Assembly: GCF_020379485.1 (NCBI RefSeq)
Contig: NC_063444.1
Span: 1,126,652-1,190,651 of the forward strand
Length of the DNA stretch: 64,000 nucleotides
Direction of reading: 5' to 3'
From: Brassica napus
Lineage: Eukaryota > Streptophyta > Magnoliopsida > Brassicales > Brassicaceae
A program made the translations under genes and the position numbers. Positions within the stretch are counted from its first letter, which is position 1. Each line of letters starts with the position of its first letter. The notes below the pieces were generated by a model that was not told where the DNA came from, ran no database searches, and saw nothing but the letters and a program-made list of their open reading frames with translations. Shown piece by piece: positions 56,566 to 64,000 of this stretch.

Positions 56566-58070
56566 ATGGAAGTGGTCAGAACGGCGTCGGTTGGAACAAG
56601 CTCAAGCATTGGTCTACGTCTTGGACAGGTTCTGTTCTCTTCTGCCTCACTTCTTTTCATGTGCTTCAACGATGACGACGACTTCTACGCTTACACTGCC
56701 TTCTGGTAAAAAAAAAAATAGTTGAAAATATTTACATTTTAAACTATAAAACAATGTTTTGAAGAGACTTCTGACGGTTGTGGAGCAGCTATTTAGTTAC
56801 AGTGATGGGTTTAGTGACACCATGGAGCGTTACGTTAGCCCTACTTGAAGCGTACTCCATCATCGTTCAAAGACTTCCTCTGCAAGCAACAGTTTTATCT
56901 GTCATCGTCTCTGGAGACTTGGTAAGTTCTCTATACTTCTCTATGTGTGTGTAGAATCTAAGCTACATTCATCTACAAATGTAAGACGCAAACAAAAGGA
57001 GATTAACATTATTAGTTCATTTGATTAGAAACGTGTGTTTTAAATGAACCAGATATTTCGAAGAGGTCCAAATAAATTAATTGTGGATACTGGCTAGTAA
57101 TAGACATAGTGGATATACGATTATATCTTGATTGGTTGCTATCAAAATACAATCTAAGAACCTTTGGTATTGCAACACATTTCACAACTTTTCATTAGCT
57201 TTTCTGCGATAACTTATCCCACTATAAATGTCTGTTGTGGACCAGATGAGAAAAAGATGGATGTCCAAACTGCATTAGCCACTGAAAGGATAAAGCTTTA
57301 TCTATACACCAACTTAGTTATCTAATAATGGTATCCACTGTAAAAAAATAGATCCGGTGTTCTAAATTTTCAGGTCAATAATCTGTTGTTTTCTTGTTTA
57401 ACTTAGACTCTACTTTTTTTATTTTTATTTTGGTAATCGACTTTGTGGTGCAATCTCAAACTAATAAAGCATTAATAGTATAAGTTGTGGAAATTATCAT
57501 ATCTAATATTAAACTGGTTCATCTGAAACGAATTATACCAAAGCTAGATAAAGTTGATCCAACATCTAGTACATCGCAATTATCAATGGAATGTCGATCG
57601 CTTGCTTTGCTTTAATCACTAGATTACATCAATTTGTACATCTATGTTGTCGTTGTTGGATGGTGGTCGACTCTCTAAATTTTGATGACCCTTCAAAGGA
57701 ACTTAATTCAATGTCGTTTTTCTTTACATTTATAATAAGTATAACCAATTAACACAAACACACATGCAAAAACAGAAGTAGTATAGTCTAAATTAAGTGA
57801 TGCAATGTAGTGAAAAATAAAAGCATACATATTAATGAGATTTGTAATCATAATCTCCTTATAATCTTTGTGTTTATTCAGGTTTTGTCGTTTTTATCGC
57901 TGGGAGGTGCATGCTCAACGGCGAGCGTGACCGTAATTTTGATTGGTGCTGGAGAGAAGCATTGTGATCGGTACAAGTTATCGGCGACAATGGCGTTCTT
58001 GTCTTCGTTTCTTTCCTTTGCTTCCACTTTCTTTAACTTTCGTCTTCTCCCTTCTCTATTTTCTAGTTAG
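56566..58070 (+). CDS. CASP-like four-helix membrane protein (CASPL5-type)
   Basis: Three exons (56566-56705, 56789-56921, 57882-58070) give 153 residues. Four hydrophobic spans are seen: LGQVLFSSASLLFMCF, YLVTVMGLVTPWSVTLALLE, SFLSLGGACSTASVTVILIG and MAFLSSFLSFASTFFNFRLL. The conserved RLGQ...ASL region opens the first span. The family (formerly UPF0497) is related to the Casparian-strip scaffold proteins and forms plasma-membrane domains; this CASPL5 subgroup has no assigned role. Intron 2 is unusually long here (960 bases) and otherwise featureless. The gene corresponds to At4g37235 by order. Confidence 0.88.
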
Positions 58071-61000
58071 TCAGATTTTTGTTTCACCAGTTTATAGTTA
58101 TTTCTCTTTTTATAGTTCAGAGAAACGTGATAAAATTGTATCTTTGTAGGAAAATAATATATTCGAATTGTTTCTCAGTGCATACATTATAGGATTCGTA
58201 TTCTTAGATATCCTAAACTCGCACCAATGTTATAGTTGTACTTTGGATCCACTTATCTTTAGGTACTAAAACATAGGTCTAGTTTTGAAATCTTTTTTAC
58301 GATATTTTAAAACCCTACATTCTGTATTTGTTTAATTCAATTAGCAAATGTCATATCGGATGCCCCATTAGAACACTGTATTTATAGAAAACTGTTGTAG
58401 CATTTTAACTGTAACAGTTTTGACCTTGTTTCTTGTTATATAGTACATAGTTGGTAAAGCTTATTGCAGAATTGCACATGTGTCTACCGAAACTTTCTAA
58501 ACTATATCTGCACCAAACTTATCAAAGAAAACTAATAGTGACATAAAACATAACAATTAAAAGCCAGGAAAGTAACTTTTTTAATGACAAAATAAAAGCT
58601 TATAATTTGCGTAATACGGTCCAACTAATAGTGAAGTAATCAGATTGTTTTTTATTAAAAAGTAATCAGATTCTTAACAAACAAGTTTTGTCAAACACCC
58701 AAGCTCAACTGTGAGCCATTAGTAGGTCAAAATCTTTGTAATCAAATTGTTTACATATAGTTTTGTCTTTTTTTTTGGTAAAATTTGGTACATATAGTTA
58801 TTAGTTCCAAAAAGAAAATCATATTCAGATTTTAAAGTGAGACTCAATAATCATTTTCAATTAACAACATCAATTTAATATGATTAAACTATGATACCAT
58901 CATACTATTAGATTACCCTGATCATGATGTTGAGAAAATGTATATTTCTCTTTCTAATACAATAGACGGGAGGGAGGCATATAGACCTGAACTATATCCT
59001 AAATCTTAAGTGTCTGACACAAATGCATCGGGTTTGCAAATATGTGGATCTGAATTTTAAAATATGTATTTATATTAGCATACATACAGATGAATCCAAT
59101 TAATCAGAAAATAAATTGTACAATTTCATTTTATTTGCTTATAGATGAGAACCGATTTTTGGATATTAAAATGTTCAGTTTTGTTTATTAAACCCACCTG
59201 CTTGTTCAAGTGCATGCACATACAGATTCACGTGATCCGTACGTAAGTTCCTATAGATTTTATTAGATACCCAAATCAATACATAAACAATTTTCTTAAA
59301 AAATTAACATCATATTAAATCAATCTTTTTAGAAGTAAGTTTTACTGCAAAAAGCTAAGTTATAAACCTGTTTATGTAATATTTCAAATATTTTGTAAGT
59401 GATCAATCAAAGGAGAGGAACCCATTTACTCAACCGAAGTGAGAGTGGTTTTTTAGGGGGGGGGGAATGAGAGTGTTTTAAAATGGCTTTTTTATAAGAA
59501 AGTAGTAATTAAAAAGACTAAAAATGAACAATTTTTTTTTTATATTACTCTAAATTTTACATATCAAAATTATTGATATGCATATATAGAATGTTGGGAA
59601 AAATCAAGACCAAAACAATAATAGTCGATACTTCTATGACCCATTTAATCTAAAGCGCCCATAACTAACTAAAAGATAGAGGGACCCAAGACAACCTTGC
59701 ATGATGATGAAACTTTGATTCTAAATTTCTATGTAAGTTATAAGGTGGGAAGTTTCATCGTAATGAAGAGTGTGAGCTTTTTTCAATGTATCTAAACACA
59801 CAAAACAAGACCCCAAAAATCAATATATTCCATATCGTATGAAACATATCTTTTAGCTTTAGAAAATAATTAAAAATTGATCATTTGGATATTTCAAGTA
59901 CGTCAGATAATAAGAAACTCCAATAATTTTTGTTTAAATAGTATCGTAAATTATACAAGTCGACATATAAATAAAAACATGCAGGGACCGCCATGATCAG
60001 TGCTGATTGTTTTTAACTAATTCCTTATGATTAGTTATTCTGATGTGAGTACAAATCATTAGTAATCCAATAGAGTACTGGTGCACATGTTAAACGGGAG
60101 CTTTCACCTCTTCGATCCACACCAAAAGAGAGAAAAAAACAATCATATCTAAAAACAGAGTCCGTCAAAAAAAAAACAGAGTAAATGGAAGCCTAAACAA
60201 TATCTTCACGCAGCTTAAAAATTCACATAACTTTGCAAATGGAATAATCGACTGAAAATGTTTGAACTGTTATGGTGGGAAACAAAAACGAGTCATCTCA
60301 ATTCAAACCTAACTGGTGACACCTAGAAGGCTTATATCTAATCAAATCGAATATGTTTCTTTATTGAGATATGTGTAATTTGGTAGTTTGATATACTGAT
60401 GTAAAATAATATTGTAAGAAAAAAGTTTTGGAAGTCCAAGAAAGCATTCTTTTGCTGGTCAAAGAGGTGATAATTGATTCGATCTTCTCATTTTGTGGGG
60501 TGAGACCGCAAGAGGAGAGCATCCATGAAGCTTCATACAAAAGCATGGAGCATGTGACAGTTCTCTTTTTTCCTCTACTTAACAAACCTTTCAAGTAATA
60601 AATCATTATTAAATTTCACAAGTGCATGTATATTTTAGATTATTTACAGCAATAAAAGTTATTAATAGAAACAAACACACGTAATTACGACATAAGTATC
60701 TATAATATAGAACAAAGACATTATTGTGTACAAAATATTAAAACACAAGTTATGAATGTATTACGACTAACAAGCATTGCTTCGACAGTCCAGCATCATC
60801 TTTTTCATCTGACTTGTATGTAATAATGTTTGAAAAATGATTTTTTATTTTAAATTTCTTCATTGATATACTGTAATAAAGCCATTTCCGAACAAGCAAG
60901 AAATGATACTATACATATTAGAATATCAAACGCATATTGAGCATAGTGTCCATAGTTTATATCAACTGAGAGAGTTTAGATGATTAGTTTCAGCCTGTAA

Positions 61001-63263
61001 CGATCCATTATTAGGCCATAGTCAAATCGCTTATTTATTATTACAAAATTTAGAGCGGTCGTTTGACCCAAAAGAACATGAAAACAATAGTAGTATACTA
61101 GTATTAGCTAAACGCTTCATTTCTGGCTGGCATCGGTGTGATAGTTGACAATTAACCACCTACTGGCCGACGCATCATCCAAATTCCAATAAACAACCAA
61201 ATAAAATTTGAATGATACACATAATTCTGAACCGCATACACCGATTTCTATTTATTTTGACTTTGTTGTATTTAAAAAGATCATATCAGAAAGCATGAAC
61301 AATAACGAGCGACGTTAACAGGCAGCAAGGGGCGTAACGAGTTTTCGCCAACTCCATTAAGATTGTCCGACTATTGTGGGACCGATAACGATATGTGGCA
61401 TCTCATGACTCATGAGTCGAAAGAAGACACGTGGATATAAGTCATCAGGCCACGTATACCACTGGACACTTCTTCTCTTGCTATTCTTACGCTCCCTCGT
61501 TTATGCTCCGTGGACTCTCAGCGTTTACGTAACTTGTTACATAATCTATAGTATACTTTATTACGCTCAATCAGTCTCATTTGGTGGTATAAAACATAAA
61601 TTTATAAAAACTGTAACGTTATAAAGCAAAAAGAAAAACCTTATGATTCAGGACGAAGTTTACGTCCAAGGACTTGAGACATTGATTGAAGTTCAGTAGA
61701 TCAAGACTAACTGCGCGGTGATTGTAATTATGATCGAACGGTTATATAATCATCTTATAAATTCGTATAGTTGTGTAAGGATACAATCCAATCACTATTT
61801 TACAAGTTTTACTGAATTGTAGATTCCGAGAGATACTAACAAAACCCCAGAACTAAAGATGGTGGGTGATTAAATATTACTATCTATTTTCCCGAAACCA
61901 TGCTCAGAGTCTATGCAGCTTGTTATCACCTAACTCACATATAGAATATGTTCTCGGAAGTGTATATCTATACATCGATCAAGAAAATCAGATCATGTTT
62001 TTCTTACATTCACAATCAGACCATTTTAAAACAGCTACTTGATATATTCTCTTTAGTTATCGTCGTTACATGAATTTGTTGTTTTTTTTTCTCCCACCTT
62101 CCTTTTTTCGTTGAGTAAATGCCTCTACGTATAAATTAGAAAGGTAAAATAGTAGTCCTTACGCAACTTAATTGGTAAACCAAAACTGCAAACAGGTCTA
62201 CTTGCAAGGAATATGCGAAACCATGGTCGCAAAAGAAAAATGATTACTATACTTAGCTTAAGTCATGGCCACTTAGTTATATTCTTTATTATCAAACTAC
62301 ACTGTTTCAGTACGCTTCATTAACTACTTTGTTTTAGAAACATACCACCAATAGATCATAAACAAAGCGTAAAAATGATCAAAACATTTAAATGTATATA
62401 TATAATAATATAAGTGAATCAAATAAAAACACACGATAAAATTATAGGGAAAACAACACATGTTATATATCTTGACGAATTTAAAGGACCCCGACAGCTT
62501 ATTCCCCAATCAAAATCAAAGATTTAAAAGTGACAAGAAAGTTCATAATTATTCAGATGCAAAAATGGTAATTAATATATATATTTAAATTTGTAACCTA
62601 GTCATAAAAGGCATCAATAAAAATGGACCCTATTGTTTTATGTCGGATATTAAATTTTAGATCTTTCATCTTGGTAAGTTAACCCTACCATTCTACCCCA
62701 AACGCATTTTTTTTATCAGTGTAGTAAATTGATAGTTTACCTATTCACAAAATAAGCGAGTTCTTCATAATACATACACTCATAAACCCAGCTATTACAC
62801 GCATATTTATTTTCTTATAGACATCACATACTAGTTGGTAAATGTTACATGTACGTACGCGCGAAAACAGTTCTATTTAAAGCTTCAAAGGTAACTGAAT
62901 CTATACAAGAAAGTCATAATAATTAAGTGCAGTCACTGACATGGTAATTATACGTAATAATAATCATAATAAAGTGGTAAAAAATATCTAAACAAGACAA
63001 AGCTGTCATCCTCTCCCCACCACTTATACAGCCTGTAATCACACTCCTATTGGTCTACAAGACGACAAAATCCTACGTGGCATCTTTTTTTTTTTTGGCA
63101 TCAAATTTTTCTAACACACAAAACATAAACTCTCTCTATTTATAACACAACTCTTCGCTTTCTCTGACCACATTATTATTATTCCCACTCCTTTCACCGG
63201 AAAACGAGTTACGACTTACGAGTCAGCTCAACGAGTTACCAAGAATCAAAAGAAATACATAAT
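58071..63263. other. Long gene-free interval upstream of the PADRE-domain gene
   Basis: Over 5 kb of AT-rich DNA. No exons with recognisable homology are seen. A higher-GC island at 60,361-60,606 holds an 81-codon minus-strand frame (TVTCSMLLYEASWMLSSCGL, then TPQNEKIESIITSLTSKRML) that I do not recognise. ACACGTGGA and CCACGTAT (about 61,427-61,460), and TACGTGGC close to the next gene (about 63,074), are abscisic-acid/stress-type promoter words. Confidence 0.5.
63137..63145 (+). promoter_or_regulatory. TATA box of the PADRE-domain gene
   Basis: TATTTATAA lies 118 bases before the start codon, in a TCTCTC-flanked context. An ACGTGGC element (ABRE/G-box core) sits about 65 bases further upstream, which fits the stress inducibility reported for this family. 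Confidence 0.6.
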
Positions 63264-63800
63264 ATGGGTATATGCAGTTCGACCGAGTCGACTCAAGTGG
63301 CGACGGCGAAGCTGATCTTGCAAGACGGGAGGATGATGGAGTTCACGAAACCCGTGAAAGTCGGATACGTTTTGCTTAAGAACCCCATGTGTTTTATCTG
63401 TAACTCGGACGATATGGAGTTCGACGAGGCCCTCTCCGCTATTAGCGCCGACGAAGAGCTTCAGCTAGGGCAGATATACTTCGCTCTTCCTCTTCGCTAT
63501 CTTCGTCAGCCACTTCAAGCGGAGGAGATGGCTGCATTGGCCTCTAAAGCTAACTCTGCGCTCATGCGAAGTGGTGGTGGCGGTGGTGGAGGAAGCTGTC
63601 GCCGGAGACGTGTGGATCCTATTGTTGCGGGTGATAAATATCGCGTTAGAGTTGCCTCCTGTGATGATACGGTGGGTTCAGGCTTCGGAAGGAGGAAGGG
63701 GAGAAACGCTGACGGTGGTGGTGGTGGTGGTGGTGGTAGCACTAGTAGTCGCCGGAGGAGAGAATGTTACGCGGCGGAGTTGAGTGTTATAGAAGAGTGA
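63264..63800 (+). CDS. PADRE-domain (DUF4228) small protein, At4g37240-like
   Basis: A single-exon protein of 178 residues. It starts MGICSSTEST, so Gly2 with a nearby Cys is a likely N-myristoylation/palmitoylation signal for membrane attachment. The PADRE core follows (TAKLILQDGRMMEFTKPVKV, then CNSDDMEFDEALSAISADEE and QLGQIYFALPLRYL). Two Gly-runs of 8-9 residues split the C-terminal Arg-rich linker (GGGGGGGGSCRRRR; DGGGGGGGGSTSSRRRR), encoded by GGT/GGC repeats likely to vary in length. It ends with a conserved-looking YAAELSVIEE. Family members are often induced by pathogens and abiotic stress. The biochemical role is not known. Confidence 0.9.
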   Translation: MGICSSTESTQVATAKLILQDGRMMEFTKPVKVGYVLLKNPMCFICNSDDMEFDEALSAISADEELQLGQIYFALPLRYLRQPLQAEEMAALASKANSALMRSGGGGGGGSCRRRRVDPIVAGDKYRVRVASCDDTVGSGFGRRKGRNADGGGGGGGGSTSSRRRRECYAAELSVIEE

Positions 63801-64000
63801 ATGGTGGTTCTGGAATTTGTTGATAGTTGTAATTATGCTGAGGGTAGTTTAGCCATTTAAGAAAAAAACAATATGCAAATTTAGCAATTTAGGAAAGTTA
63901 TCTTATGGAATTTTAGTAGCATCTCCCATTGATTTGTGACATTTGTCGAATTAAGCTCTGTTCCTACACTTTTCCTTTTTCTCATGAAGACTAAAATCTC

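Noticed and set aside
58330..58440. GATGCCCCATTAGAACAC considered as another MITE end
   Set aside because: No matching inverted end or target duplication was found.

Overview
This is nuclear DNA of a Brassicaceae plant, most likely a Brassica/Raphanus relative (tribe Brassiceae). Genes are spliced with short GT-AG introns, intergenic DNA is very AT-rich, there are plant-type tRNA-derived SINEs, Stowaway and Tourist-like MITEs, copia remnants, and DYW-class PPR, F-box, SKU5-like and CASP-like proteins. Gene identities come from reading the translated exons against remembered family members. Arabidopsis locus numbers are from memory and no database was searched.

Bases 1-10,200 are a gene-fragment graveyard. 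They hold broken pieces of a mitochondrial serine hydroxymethyltransferase (SHM1-like), an AGL21-like MADS-box gene, a tRNA methyltransferase (TRM4-like), HCF164, a Misato gene and a DAHP synthase (DHS1-like). Two SINEs, a copia tail, a LINE-type RNase H scrap and dispersed repeats lie among them. The only intact gene there is an F-box gene (5.9-7.2 kb). The source genes lie on the distal long arm of Arabidopsis chromosome 4 (about At4g37190-At4g40000), but here they are scrambled.

Bases 10,200-15,600 are gene-poor. From 15.6 kb to the right end the genes follow the order of Arabidopsis At4g37080 to At4g37240: a DUF547 leucine-zipper protein, a small charged nuclear-type protein, a PLP-transferase-like protein, a 4CXXC_R1 zinc-finger protein, NUP58, methylesterase MES9, SKS15, a DYW PPR protein, the GARP repressor UIF1/HHO5, Misato (internally deleted), HCF164, NASP histone chaperone, a CASP-like membrane protein and a PADRE/DUF4228 protein. 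An aldose 1-epimerase-like gene at 29.5-31.3 kb interrupts this order next to MITEs and a decayed PIF/Harbinger element.

The genes are independent housekeeping and regulatory loci. Functional links are limited to shared promoters, such as HCF164/NASP (375 bp, divergent). The most informative biology is genome evolution: fractionation after polyploidy, DNA-level duplication of the HCF164-Misato pair in inverted orientation, loss of the Misato core, and short retroposons and MITEs with readable target-site duplications. I found no clear sign of a new multi-gene system.
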